DNA of 64,000 bases from Dickeya fangzhongdai (GCF_002812485.1 NZ_CP025003.1:4216001-4280000); one strand, 5' to 3'. Shown: positions 33,567 to 42,422, counted from the stretch's first letter. Made by a program: numbers and translations. Notes: a model not told the origin generated them from the sequence alone.

Positions 33567-34120
33567 AGAAAACACTAACAACAATAATATTGTCGGCATC
33601 ACTTCAAGCTCATGCATCGATTACGTTAGCCCCTATGGACGGCAATCACTTTTTATCACAATCAGCTACAAAAATTCAGCATCTGGGAATAGACCAGATA
33701 AAAATACATAAGGGTCAATCTTTTAACATCATTGAAAATGAGGAATATATAGGAACATTAATTCCTGCCGAAGGGTATTATAATCAATATAATCCATTGT
33801 GTTTTATTGGCTGGTCGATAGACAAAAAAGAAATTAGTAATATTATTCAGTCTATTGGTCAGGGTGATTTCGAAAACTCAATCTGCCTAAGCCTCGATGC
33901 AGTTGGGAAGATCGAGGTAAAAGAGAAGACATATATAGGATTTGTTTATACAGTTGGATTAAGAAATAGACGAGCGAAAAACTATTTCTTGCTTGAGCTA
34001 GATAAAGATAAAAAAACCATCGTAGACAAAAGCACACTTACCGACAGCCTACAAAATAATGGCGATGAAAAAAGCATTGCGATGCTCAGAAAATATCTTT
34101 CTCAAAATACATTACGTTAA
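33563..34120 (+). CDS. Secreted protein of unknown function, copy 2 of a tandem pair
   Basis: Paralogue of the preceding gene: 185 residues, signal peptide MKKTLTTIILSASLQAHA cut before SITL, and the same blocks (FNIIENEEYIGTLIPAEG, NPLCFIGWS, SIGQGDFE, VGKIEVKEKTYIGFVYTVGLR). Its ATG overlaps the stop of copy 1, so the two are translated together and arose by tandem duplication. No enzyme motif is seen. Duplicated small exported proteins beside a type VI hcp gene could be immunity proteins against a periplasm-acting toxin, but that is only a guess from context. Confidence 0.8.
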   Translation: MKKTLTTIILSASLQAHASITLAPMDGNHFLSQSATKIQHLGIDQIKIHKGQSFNIIENEEYIGTLIPAEGYYNQYNPLCFIGWSIDKKEISNIIQSIGQGDFENSICLSLDAVGKIEVKEKTYIGFVYTVGLRNRRAKNYFLLELDKDKKTIVDKSTLTDSLQNNGDEKSIAMLRKYLSQNTLR

Positions 34121-34243
34121 CCTAAATTTATCTGTATTAAATAAAAACTTGATCTGGCTGCGTTCTATATTAGAACACGGTTAGATCTTACAGTCGGCAA
34201 CGAGCGAGAAGAGGATATTAACGCAAGTGGGCGTTATAAATTA

Positions 34244-34957
34244 TTATGCACGACTACCATCAGGTAGTTGTAACTTCAAATTTTCATTAAACTCCTGGGG
34301 CGTCATTATAGAAGCAATATCACTTAAATCTCCGATAGGTAAAATATAAGGTCCGGGTTTTTTATTGTTAGTCTTAATTTTCACTCTGTACTCACGCTGA
34401 TGAGCGAAAAGACTTCGTTTTTGAAAGCCAAGATTATCTTTTGCCATATATCCGTGATACTTATTCTCATCAAAATAGTCGACCAATCCAAGATGACCGG
34501 CAAATTTTTTTTCCACAATTGCGGCACGGCAACGGTCGATAAATTTCGAAGCATTCAAAACAACTACACAGAATTTACCTAAACCAAAACATGATTTATG
34601 AAGTTCAATAGTACGCTTAAAATCAGATAAAGTTTCTGTTGAAACTGAACTATATCCTCGGCTATTCAATGAGTATATACAAAAAACATTATGGTCTAAT
34701 AAATCCTCTCCATGAATGACTATTGGTGCTGCATGATCTGAAGCCGGAATTGTAACCTCACCAATTTTTACCTCTCTTAATTTCTCAGGTTGATAAAGAG
34801 CAATAATACCTTCATATTCATCACCACGTAACTCACCATTTTCATCTTTGTATTCCTTGAATGAGCGGATTGTGTTCATGAAAAGCTTACCTTTAAGAAA
34901 ATCTTCTGCATATTCCTTACATTCAAACAATTTGACGAACGCAAATATTGTAGACAT
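34244..34957 (-). CDS. Hypothetical cytoplasmic protein
   Basis: This is a 237-residue protein with no signal peptide or membrane segment and an AT-rich gene. The start of the protein reads FVKLFECKEYAEDFLKGKLFMNTI and then RSFKEYKDENGELRGDEYEGI. I have a weak impression of a family of accessory-region proteins that share the pattern GKLFMNT...RGDxxEG, but I know no function for it. A later KRSLFAHQREYRVKI stretch is also charged and probably conserved. It is oriented like the hcp cassette but separated from it by 250 bases without a gene. Confidence 0.65.
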   Translation of the reverse strand: MSTIFAFVKLFECKEYAEDFLKGKLFMNTIRSFKEYKDENGELRGDEYEGIIALYQPEKLREVKIGEVTIPASDHAAPIVIHGEDLLDHNVFCIYSLNSRGYSSVSTETLSDFKRTIELHKSCFGLGKFCVVVLNASKFIDRCRAAIVEKKFAGHLGLVDYFDENKYHGYMAKDNLGFQKRSLFAHQREYRVKIKTNNKKPGPYILPIGDLSDIASIMTPQEFNENLKLQLPDGSRA

Positions 34958-35207
34958 TTCTCCCCCTTTGGTTTCATGGAGATTGCTTAACGCTTTCTGA
35001 GAAGCTTATTTATCAGAATCCCAAATTTTTTCGTGCAAGTCTGACCTATTTCCGGTTAATTAGCATACCTGAAATGTAAGCATATCCGCCACTGGCACAA
35101 AGCTATCCGTCAGATTAGTTATAATTCTGTACCACAAAATTATCAATTCAAACCTGAGTTAATATAGCTTAAATTTAATTATCAAACATTTAAATTAAAT
35201 AGTATTT
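34958..35207. other. AT-rich spacer inside the accessory island
   Basis: 250 bases between two minus-strand genes with no open frame of note and no terminator I can call. It may hold the promoter of the gene at 34244-34957 and decayed sequence; nothing recognisable. Confidence 0.5.
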
Positions 35208-35594
35208 TTATAACAAAACCTCAAAATAAGTAGCATTATCCTCACGGTTAACGGAAAGCACAATAAACTTATTTTTATCTGGCGATTCCCACACTTCTCG
35301 GTAGCCGTCATCTATCTTAATCATAAAACCTAATGATTTAACATAGTTCCTTAACGTATTAATATCCTTAGTGTTTTCAAAATATACACCCATCACCTGC
35401 TTCCCTGGCCCCTCTGCATCGCCATATTTGATTTGATAATTTTGAGATATTTTTGGTACGTTTTTTATTATTGGTTCAGTTATACTACTATCTTCCAAAG
35501 AAGAAATTTGATTTTCTGAACTATTATTATAAAACAAAAAATAAGCGATCGATGCTCCTAAGAGGAAAAACAATATTATAGATTTATTTCTCAT
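35208..35594 (-). CDS. Small membrane-anchored protein, candidate immunity protein
   Basis: A 128-residue product with a short basic start and one membrane segment (about residues 5-22, IILFFLLGASIAYFLFY), then a Ser-rich linker and a roughly 75-residue soluble domain that would face the periplasm. Its ATG begins at the base immediately after the stop of the upstream 233-residue gene, so translation is coupled. Small membrane-anchored proteins encoded straight after a type VI cargo gene are typical of immunity proteins to periplasmic effectors; the assignment here is inference from gene order only. No family was recognised. Confidence 0.65.
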   Translation of the reverse strand: MRNKSIILFFLLGASIAYFLFYNNSSENQISSLEDSSITEPIIKNVPKISQNYQIKYGDAEGPGKQVMGVYFENTKDINTLRNYVKSLGFMIKIDDGYREVWESPDKNKFIVLSVNREDNATYFEVLL

Positions 35595-36296
35595 TTAATC
35601 ACCATTAAAGTAATTATTATGTATCTCAGTACCATCCTCTACTGCAATACCAACTTTATCTGATGTGAAACGAGAGTATGGTTTTATAGTTAGCATAAAC
35701 GATGGCAAAAACCCCCAATATGGTCTTGAATTTGGATATTTATCTGGCTCAGGGAACAACATAGGCCTGAATGTTTTATTCTTAAATGAGCCAATAGGGC
35801 CATAAAAATCCCATCGTTTCAAAGCACTTTCTTTACTCACAGGTCTTAATTCAGGAAAGTAATTCTTATTATATATTGCCCGATAAAAGCCAAGTAAATC
35901 AGACACCAAGTCTTCACCGCTAAATCCACTGTCAGTAATAGTGCTGAAAGGGAACGAGTCCTGCAAATTCTCAAATCGAAAAGCCACCTTCATCATCATG
36001 GCAAGAGCAATACTATATCTTTCATATAAAGTAGTTCCTTTCTTTATTCTCCAAACAATATATTTAGATATTCCAACTTTTTTTTTGAATTTCCACATCC
36101 CTTGGAAGTACTTGACATCATAGTATGGTTGACTTCCATTTTCACCGGCCTCAAACTGACTCATCAAAGCCTTTATATCAAGACCTTGAGCATGACCCAA
36201 ATCGACCCACCCCAAAACTTCTGTATAGACTAAACCATAGCTTTTCAAGGTGGCTTCAGAGCCATTTAATATATCTGAGCGTTTACTCATAATCAT
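35595..36296 (-). CDS. Unknown protein linked to hcp, candidate type VI effector
   Basis: This 233-residue protein has no signal peptide. It contains YTEVLGWVDLGHAQG near residue 24 and SGFSGEDLVSDLLGFYRA near 125-142, which together recall a domain-of-unknown-function family (DUF4056-like), but I hold this weakly. No lipase GxSxG, no HNH motif and no cysteine-protease-like C/H pair is evident. It starts 34 bases after hcp and abuts a small membrane protein gene. Effectors that travel inside Hcp rings are often encoded right after hcp and lack a secretion signal, so this is the best effector candidate of the window. Confidence 0.65.
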   Translation of the reverse strand: MIMSKRSDILNGSEATLKSYGLVYTEVLGWVDLGHAQGLDIKALMSQFEAGENGSQPYYDVKYFQGMWKFKKKVGISKYIVWRIKKGTTLYERYSIALAMMMKVAFRFENLQDSFPFSTITDSGFSGEDLVSDLLGFYRAIYNKNYFPELRPVSKESALKRWDFYGPIGSFKNKTFRPMLFPEPDKYPNSRPYWGFLPSFMLTIKPYSRFTSDKVGIAVEDGTEIHNNYFNGD

Positions 36297-36330
36297 CTCA
36301 TTCCATTGAATTTGATATAATCAAGCGATA

Positions 36331-36810
36331 CTACATTGTAGAATCTCTCCAAAACATATAAGAATTTGTGCGCGCAGCAACATTTTCCCACTCAATTGTA
36401 TTGAATTTGATAGAAATATTTTCACATGGCTGTATATCGTTATGCGTTAATGAGTTTGGATAAAAACTGCTAATATTAGATATTATTGCTCCCAGAAGAT
36501 TTATCTTAAAGTACAACTCTACCCCTCCAGAAATACTAGTCCTGAAAATGGAAAAATTACATGTCAGCGTTTCATTCTCATTTAATGCTTGAGATATCAA
36601 TGGTGTGGCTTTATCTATTGGTTTTCGTACCTGAACAGGCTGGAATGATATATTCTCTTCACGCATAATATTGGTATTTAATTCATATATAAATATTTCA
36701 TCCTCATGCCCAGCCTGATACAAATTCCCTATTGATGGAACAGTAGAACATCCTGCTGATATAAGCCCTTGTTTTTCTCCATGAAGCGAAAGATAAATAA
36801 TGTTTGCCAT
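36331..36810 (-). CDS. hcp: Type VI secretion tube protein Hcp (orphan)
   Basis: The 159-residue product starts MANIIYLSLHGEKQGLISAG and has GHEDEIFIYELN, the PVQVRKPIDKATPLISQAL segment and YPNSLTHNDIQPCENISIKF, the pattern of enterobacterial Hcp1-family tube proteins. Hcp hexamers stack into the tube that is expelled by the type VI machine and can carry effectors in their lumen. Length is normal, without a C-terminal toxin extension. No other type VI structural gene is in the window, so the main cluster must lie elsewhere. AGGGAT lies six bases before the start. Two unknown genes follow on the same strand. Confidence 0.87.
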   Translation of the reverse strand: MANIIYLSLHGEKQGLISAGCSTVPSIGNLYQAGHEDEIFIYELNTNIMREENISFQPVQVRKPIDKATPLISQALNENETLTCNFSIFRTSISGGVELYFKINLLGAIISNISSFYPNSLTHNDIQPCENISIKFNTIEWENVAARTNSYMFWRDSTM

Positions 36811-36965
36811 ATCAAATCCCTGATTACATTAGTTTAGAGGTATAAAGTTACTAACCATTACATTTTATGTCAACGATAAATAAAACCGAAACGGATCAGG
36901 CCCAATGCTGCCATAATGCCTCAAAAGGAGTTTTGGTTTTCCACTAACTCGCTCACTAGATATGG

Positions 36966-36998
36966 AAAAAACCGATTGCTCAGAGGCAACCGGCTTTT
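36966..36998 (-). terminator. Terminator of the liv-type ABC operon
   Basis: On the minus strand AAGCCGGTTGC, loop, GCAATCGGTTTTTT: a stem with one G-T pair and six T, about 50 bases after the last ATPase gene. Confidence 0.8.
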
Positions 36999-37049
36999 CA
37001 CATGATACCTCCACCTTAACATTTGATAAGCAAAGTACCGCTATTCACT

Positions 37050-37745
37050 CTATCCCCCCAAATACATCCTTTTCACCTCTGGGTTGGCGAGAATGTCCTG
37101 CGCCGGACCGTGCAATGCAATACGTCCGTTTTCCAGCACATAGGCGCGATCGGCGATTTTCAATGCGGCGGTGGCGTTCTGCTCCACCAGCAGGATGGTG
37201 ATGCCTTCCCTCTGCAACTGCTTGATGGTTGAAAATAATTCGCCTACCACCTTTGGTGCCAGCCCCAGGCTTGGCTCGTCCAGCATCAGCAACACCGGTT
37301 CGCTCATCAGCGCGCGGGCGATCGCCAGCATCTGCTGTTCGCCGCCGCTCATGGTGCCCGCCATCTGGCTGCGCCGCTCTTTGAGACGCGGGAACAGCGC
37401 GTACATTTTGTCGCGCAGATAGGCGAAATTGACCGGGTTGTTGTAGGCGCCCATGCGCAGGTTTTCCTCAATGGTCAGATTGGTGAACACCTTGCGCCCT
37501 TCCGGCACCAGCGCCAGCCCTTTACGCACGATCTGATGCGTTGGGCTGTGGGAAATATCTTCGTTGAGGAAACCGACCGTCCCGGTGGATTTCACCAGAT
37601 TAATGATGCCGTTAAGGGTCGAGGTTTTCCCGGCGCCGTTACTGCCGATCAGGGTGACGATTTCGCTGTTGTTAACCTCAAGATCGATGCCTTTTAGCCC
37701 CTGAATCAGCCCGTAAAACACCTGCAGATCGCTGGCTTTAAGCAT
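37050..37745 (-). CDS. livF: Branched-chain amino-acid-type ABC transporter ATPase, LivF-like
   Basis: A 231-residue ATPase of the hydrophobic amino-acid importer family. Walker A GSNGAGKT (34-41), signature SGGEQQ, Walker B LLMLDEP and the late LVEQN H-loop region are present, and PEGRKVFTNLTIEENL is typical of LivF. Its start overlaps the end of livG by eight bases. It should pair with LivG under the LivHM channel. It is the last gene of the five-gene operon. Confidence 0.93.
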   Translation of the reverse strand: MLKASDLQVFYGLIQGLKGIDLEVNNSEIVTLIGSNGAGKTSTLNGIINLVKSTGTVGFLNEDISHSPTHQIVRKGLALVPEGRKVFTNLTIEENLRMGAYNNPVNFAYLRDKMYALFPRLKERRSQMAGTMSGGEQQMLAIARALMSEPVLLMLDEPSLGLAPKVVGELFSTIKQLQREGITILLVEQNATAALKIADRAYVLENGRIALHGPAQDILANPEVKRMYLGG

Positions 37746-38517
37746 AATCGATGTCCCCCAGGTAGGCGGCGATCACCTCGGGGTGATTCACTGCGTCCTG
37801 CGGCGTGCCGCTAAATAGCGGTTTGCCGTAATCCAGCACCATCACCCGTTCGCACAGTGTGTTGACGAACGACATATCGTGCTCGATCAGCAGCACCGTC
37901 AGGCCGTAGTCGGCGCGCATGCGGAAAATCAGCTGCGCCAGCTCGGCCGTCTCTCGTGGGTTCATGCCGGCCGCCGGTTCGTCCAGCAGTAAGAGCTTGG
38001 GCGAGGTCGCCAGCGCGCGGGCAATCTCCACCTTGCGCTGGTTGCCGTAGCTGAGGTTGGTGGCCAGCGAATGCGCGTGTTCGGCGATGCCGATGTATTC
38101 CAGCAACGCCATGCCGGTTTCCCGCGCCTGTCGCTCGGCGCGGAAAAAACGGCCGATACGCAGCGCCGCCTCCAAAAACGAGTACGGGATAAAGCGATCG
38201 AGACCGATCAGTACGTTCTCCAGCACCGTCATCGACGGAAACAGGCGGATATTCTGGAAAGTACGGGCGATACCGCGGTTGACCACCTGATTGGGTTTCA
38301 GCCCGGCCAGCGTCTGTCCGTCCAGCCAGACGGCGCCGCCGGTCGGTTTATAGTTGGCGGTGATCACGTTGAACATCGTGGTTTTACCGGCGCCGTTGGG
38401 GCCGATCAGCCCAAAGATCTCCGCCGGGTTGATAGTAAAACTGACGCTATCGATGGCGCGCAGGCCGCCAAATTGCATGGTGACGCCCTCAACGCGCAAT
38501 AACGGGTTATTTTCCAT
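37738..38517 (-). CDS. livG: Branched-chain amino-acid-type ABC transporter ATPase, LivG-like
   Basis: This 259-residue ATPase starts at the ATG at 38517 (MENNPLLRVEGVTMQFGG); the frame is open 18 codons further but inside livM. Walker A is GPNGAGKT (39-46), followed by the RTFQNIRLFPSMTVLENVLIG Q-loop stretch and the longer helical insert usual for LivG; the signature LSYGNQRKVEIARAL and Walker B LLLDEPAAGMNP follow. It overlaps livM by 11 bases. Confidence 0.93.
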   Translation of the reverse strand: MENNPLLRVEGVTMQFGGLRAIDSVSFTINPAEIFGLIGPNGAGKTTMFNVITANYKPTGGAVWLDGQTLAGLKPNQVVNRGIARTFQNIRLFPSMTVLENVLIGLDRFIPYSFLEAALRIGRFFRAERQARETGMALLEYIGIAEHAHSLATNLSYGNQRKVEIARALATSPKLLLLDEPAAGMNPRETAELAQLIFRMRADYGLTVLLIEHDMSFVNTLCERVMVLDYGKPLFSGTPQDAVNHPEVIAAYLGDIDYA

Positions 38518-39550
38518 TCGCGCTTCTCCTGCGGATATCCCAGACTTCCTGCTTGCCCAGCAGCCCTTCACGAGCGAACAGCATGATCACCAGCAGCACC
38601 AGCGAGAACACCACCATGCGCAGCCCCGGATGCGCGCCCAGATCCTGTCCGAACAGCGTTAGCGGTTGATCGAGGAAGCGCAGCCACTCGCCGCTGCCGA
38701 TCACAATGATCGTGCCGAGAATGGCGCCGGTGGTGCTGCCCAGCCCGCCGAGTACGATGATAATCAGCAACTGGAAGGTCAGCATGAAGTCGAACAGATC
38801 CGGCGAGATGATGGTCAACAGCGACGCCAGCAGCCCGCCGCCGATCCCCTCGAAAAAGGCGCTGGTGGCGAAAGCGCAGGTCTTGATGCGAAAGGTATTG
38901 ATGCCCATCGCAATGGCGGCGTCTTCATCGTCACGCACCGCTTTCATGGCGCGGCCGTATTTGGAGTACACCACCTGCAGGATGAACAACACCGCCGCCA
39001 GCGCAATGAAACCGCACCAGTACAGAATGTGGCTGACCTGCGGGATCTCGTTCAGGCCGATGGCGCCGTTGGTGAATTGTGGATTGTTGATAGCGAAAAT
39101 CTTGATGATGAAGCCGAACCCCAGCGTGACGATCGCCAGATAATCGCCGCGCACGCGAAATACCGGAAACGACAGGCACACCGCCACCGCCGCCGCGCAT
39201 ACGCCGCTGATGATCAGCGCCGGCAGAAACGACGCATGTACCGCCAGAATCAGCGGACTGGGCGCCGTCATCTCGAACATGTTGGTTTTAGCGTCCGAGC
39301 TCAGCAACAGCAGCGCGGTAATGTAAGCGCCGATCGCCACAAAACCGTTAGGCTCCAGAGACAATTGCCCGGTCACGCCGTTAATCAGGTTATAGCTGAC
39401 CGCCAGAATCATAAAAATGAAGATGTTACAGAAGATGCGCACGATATAGTCGTCGAACAGCGTATCCAGCCCGATCAGCGCCAGCAAAGCCAGCGCAAAC
39501 ACAGCAAGGTACCCCAGCCACATCGTCGGGGAAGTCCGCGGCATTCTCAT
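38507..39550 (-). CDS. livM: Branched-chain amino-acid-type ABC transporter permease, LivM-like
   Basis: A 347-residue permease with about nine to ten membrane segments. NGVTGQLSLEPNGFVAIGAY (about 57-76) and the cytoplasmic GRAMKAVRDDEDAAIAMGIN loop near 200, which touches the ATPases, are the LivM marks. Its start overlaps the livH stop region by one base. Confidence 0.92.
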   Translation of the reverse strand: MRMPRTSPTMWLGYLAVFALALLALIGLDTLFDDYIVRIFCNIFIFMILAVSYNLINGVTGQLSLEPNGFVAIGAYITALLLLSSDAKTNMFEMTAPSPLILAVHASFLPALIISGVCAAAVAVCLSFPVFRVRGDYLAIVTLGFGFIIKIFAINNPQFTNGAIGLNEIPQVSHILYWCGFIALAAVLFILQVVYSKYGRAMKAVRDDEDAAIAMGINTFRIKTCAFATSAFFEGIGGGLLASLLTIISPDLFDFMLTFQLLIIIVLGGLGSTTGAILGTIIVIGSGEWLRFLDQPLTLFGQDLGAHPGLRMVVFSLVLLVIMLFAREGLLGKQEVWDIRRRSANGK

Positions 39551-40449
39551 CAGAAACGGCTCCTTTCCAGTCGTTCGTCGCCCATGATGCCCACCGGTCG
39601 GAACAGCAGCACCAGAATCAAAAACATGAAGGCAAAGGCGTCTTTATAGCCGCCCAGTTCCGGAAACATCGCCACCGCCACCACTTCGGTGAACCCAAGG
39701 ATAAAACCGCCGATCACTGCGCCGGTGACGCTGCCGATGCCACCCAGCACCGCCGCCGCGAAGGCTTTCAAACCGATCAACACCCCCATCAGCGGATCGA
39801 TGGAGGGGTAACTGATGGCGTAGAACACGCCGCCCAACGCCGCCAGCGCGCTGCCGAGGGCGAACACGAAGGCGATGATCTGATTGGCGTCGATGCCCAT
39901 CAGCCGCACGGTGTTGACGTCAAACGCCACCGCGCGGATCGCCATCCCCTGCCGGGTGCGGTACAGAATGCACAGGATCACCGCCAGCAGCGCCAGCGTC
40001 ATCAACGGTACGATCCAGGCCACATTGGTGACGACGATCGGCCCGAGATTGATGGTCTGATTAAAGAACGGCGGCGACTCGAAGTAGCGCGGGCTACCGC
40101 CGAACACCACATTGAACAGGTTCTCCAGAAAAAAGCTGACGCCGATGGCGGTGATCAACATCGAGATCTTCGATGCCTGCCGCAGCGGGCGGTAAGCGAT
40201 TTGATCGATGGCGATCCCCAGCAGCGCGGCGATGAGAATCGCGAGAATCACGGCGGCCCCGAAAGGCAGCCCGAGGGAAGTAAAACCGAGCAGGGCCATA
40301 AAAGCCCCGACCATCATGATATCGGCATGAGCAAAGTTGATCAGCCGCAGCACGCCGTACACCATGGTGTAGCCGATAGCGATCAGCGCGTACATGCTGC
40401 CAAGGCTCATGCCATTGACCACTTGCTGTAAGAAAACGGCAAGATCCAT
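39550..40449 (-). CDS. livH: Branched-chain amino-acid-type ABC transporter permease, LivH-like
   Basis: A 299-residue permease with about eight membrane segments; GSMYALIAIGYTMVYGVLRLINFAHADIMM near the N terminus and the VRLMGIDANQIIAFVFALGSALAALGG stretch are typical of LivH. Two adjacent ATG codons lie at 40452 and 40449; the second is chosen because it is seven bases from AAAGGAT. It is separated from the binding-protein gene by about 240 GC-rich bases with short inverted repeats, which may trim the transcript. Confidence 0.92.
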   Translation of the reverse strand: MDLAVFLQQVVNGMSLGSMYALIAIGYTMVYGVLRLINFAHADIMMVGAFMALLGFTSLGLPFGAAVILAILIAALLGIAIDQIAYRPLRQASKISMLITAIGVSFFLENLFNVVFGGSPRYFESPPFFNQTINLGPIVVTNVAWIVPLMTLALLAVILCILYRTRQGMAIRAVAFDVNTVRLMGIDANQIIAFVFALGSALAALGGVFYAISYPSIDPLMGVLIGLKAFAAAVLGGIGSVTGAVIGGFILGFTEVVAVAMFPELGGYKDAFAFMFLILVLLFRPVGIMGDERLERSRF

Positions 40450-40690
40450 CATGTCATCCTTTACTGTTAGGCGGCGCCCCGCCTTTTTATTCGCGGATGC
40501 CGCTGGCGGCAAGGGTTCCGCGCGGCAGGGCGCCAGCCGTGAAGTGTGGTAGACCAGACCAGCGGCGAGTCACGCAGCGGCGCGGAAAAAATAGGGCATC
40601 CGCTTTCTGCATTATCGGGCTTGTCCATCGGCTCCTGTGAACCCGCGTCCTGCGCGTTGATAGCGGCATGTCGGCCGCGGGCACCGCCGA

Positions 40691-41827
40691 TTACGGATTG
40701 ATCACCGTTTTAAACACCATCTCGCCGCCTTTCACCTCGTTGATCACCGCCGGACGAATGGCGTCGCCGTCTTTCAGGGTCAGGGTGCCGGTAATGCCGG
40801 TGAAGTTGCTGGTGGCGCGGATCGCCTTGTTGACGCAAACGCGATCGTGCGGATCGCTACAGGTGTTCATGGCGTTGACGATCATCTTGTAGGCATCCGC
40901 CGTCATCGCTCCCCAGGTGTGGGTCGGTTCCTTGTATTTGGCGGTCCAGGCTTTGATGAACTTTTCCCCTTCCGGCGTCTGTTCTTTGGCGTTCGGCGAG
41001 TAGTAGTCGGTGGTCATCCACCCTTCCACCGCGTCCTGTCCCATTTTGAAGAACACCGGGTCCGCCGCCAGACCGTCGCCGCCAACCACCGGCACCTTCA
41101 GCCCGAGCTGTTTGGCCTGCACCGCGATCAGCGCGCCTTCGGTGTAGTAAATCGGCATGTAGATCACGTCCACATTGTGAGATTTGATGGTGGAGAGCTG
41201 GGCTTTGAAATCCTTACTGCCGCCGGGCGCCTGTACTTCAATCGGAATGGTGCCGCCATTTTTCAGGAACTGGGTGCGGAACGATTTGGCCAGCCCGACC
41301 GAATAGTCATTACTGCTATCGAACATGATGGCGGCTTTCTTCGCTTTCAGATCGCGCGTCGCCAGGTTGGCGCCCACTACGCCCTGAAAACTGTCGGAGA
41401 AGCAGACGCGGCTGACGTACTCTTTGCCTTTGGTCACCCGGTCGTTGGTGGCGGTCGGCGAGACGATCGGCGTTTTGGTATCTTCCGCCATCTTGGTCAT
41501 CGCCATAGTATTGGTGGAGGTTACCTCGCCGATCACCGCGTCCACCTTATCGCTGGACACCAGTCGCTGCATGGCGTTGGCCGCTTCCACTTTGTCGCTC
41601 TTGTCGTCAATCACCACCAGCTTGATGGTGTCGCCATTCTTCAGTTTGGTTTCGATACCGTTAATCAGCTCCAGTCCTTTCAGGGACGGCTGACCGTAAC
41701 CGCTCAATGCACCGCTCAGGGGCAATACCACGCCAATCTTGATGTCATCCGCCCACGCCCCCACTGAAGCCAGTGAAGACGATACGGCTACCGCTGCGAC
41801 AGTAAATCTGAAAAATTTGTTCTTCAT
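40691..41827 (-). CDS. Periplasmic amino-acid-binding protein of the ABC importer
   Basis: The 378-residue product has a signal peptide (MKNKFFRFTVAAVAVSSSLASVGAWA, cut before DDIKIGVV) and the type I binding-protein fold of the leucine/isoleucine/valine receptor family (IGVVLPLSGALSGYG at the mature start, and a SSNDYSVGLAKSF stretch). It is clearly diverged from E. coli LivJ/LivK, so the substrate may be a branched-chain or other hydrophobic amino acid, amide or short acid. It is the first gene of the operon with the two permeases and two ATPases. The start is the ATG at 41827. Confidence 0.88.
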   Translation of the reverse strand: MKNKFFRFTVAAVAVSSSLASVGAWADDIKIGVVLPLSGALSGYGQPSLKGLELINGIETKLKNGDTIKLVVIDDKSDKVEAANAMQRLVSSDKVDAVIGEVTSTNTMAMTKMAEDTKTPIVSPTATNDRVTKGKEYVSRVCFSDSFQGVVGANLATRDLKAKKAAIMFDSSNDYSVGLAKSFRTQFLKNGGTIPIEVQAPGGSKDFKAQLSTIKSHNVDVIYMPIYYTEGALIAVQAKQLGLKVPVVGGDGLAADPVFFKMGQDAVEGWMTTDYYSPNAKEQTPEGEKFIKAWTAKYKEPTHTWGAMTADAYKMIVNAMNTCSDPHDRVCVNKAIRATSNFTGITGTLTLKDGDAIRPAVINEVKGGEMVFKTVINP

Positions 41828-42422
41828 GATCGCCTCTTCAAAAATAAACATCACATTTCAGCTATGAAATGACGCTGTATACAGGGTGATAAAAAGAAGA
41901 TCTGTGTGACAGGATATCCAGGCTGTTCACCGGGGAAGAGGCAGCAATAAATATGCCAAATACACAAAAATAATTAATGTATTAATAATCAAAACGTAAA
42001 AGAAAAAGATATGAATAATTTCTAGCTCAGCTGATTAACCGTTAACGCTCATGCACCAATTCGTCACCGCCATGCTTTTTATTAGTGCGAAAACGGCGTA
42101 ATTTTTCACAGATAAATCAACCAATAGCAAAACATGCCATATTGGTGCTCATGTATTTCCCCATAAATGTATTATTCTCTGTTTATCCTTTTTCGGCCTG
42201 CCGGTTTCAGCGATTATTTCTGGAATAATTTCGTTTTCGTCGTTTTATTCTGAGTTGTTTTATTCTGAATGGAATACGCTCAGGTTAAATAAATAAACGT
42301 TTTTAACAATGACGCAACGCGCCAGGCCAGCCATCACGATGCAGGGGAATAGCGCTGGACAAATACTGTATGCATATACATAATTTACTGCATTATTTCA
42401 TTTATCCATCTGACTACACGCC
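41828..42422. other. AT-rich divergent region between the ABC operon and polB
   Basis: About 595 bases without a gene. It must hold the promoter of the ABC operon on the minus strand and of polB on the plus strand. Apart from the LexA-like box near polB I see no clear motif; no small open frame with a convincing ribosome site was found. Confidence 0.55.
42364..42383 (+). promoter_or_regulatory. LexA (SOS) box of polB
   Basis: TACTGTATGCATATACATAA matches the SOS box pattern CTGT-N8-ACAG except for the last base (ACAT), with the usual AT-rich core. It ends 39 bases before the polB ATG. polB (dinA) is a known SOS gene, which supports the call. Confidence 0.7.

Noticed and set aside
34139..34243. 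Possible decayed mobile element between the convergent island genes
   Set aside because: Some short inverted matches (GTTCTATATTAGAAC) but no terminal repeats or transposase remnant that I can identify.
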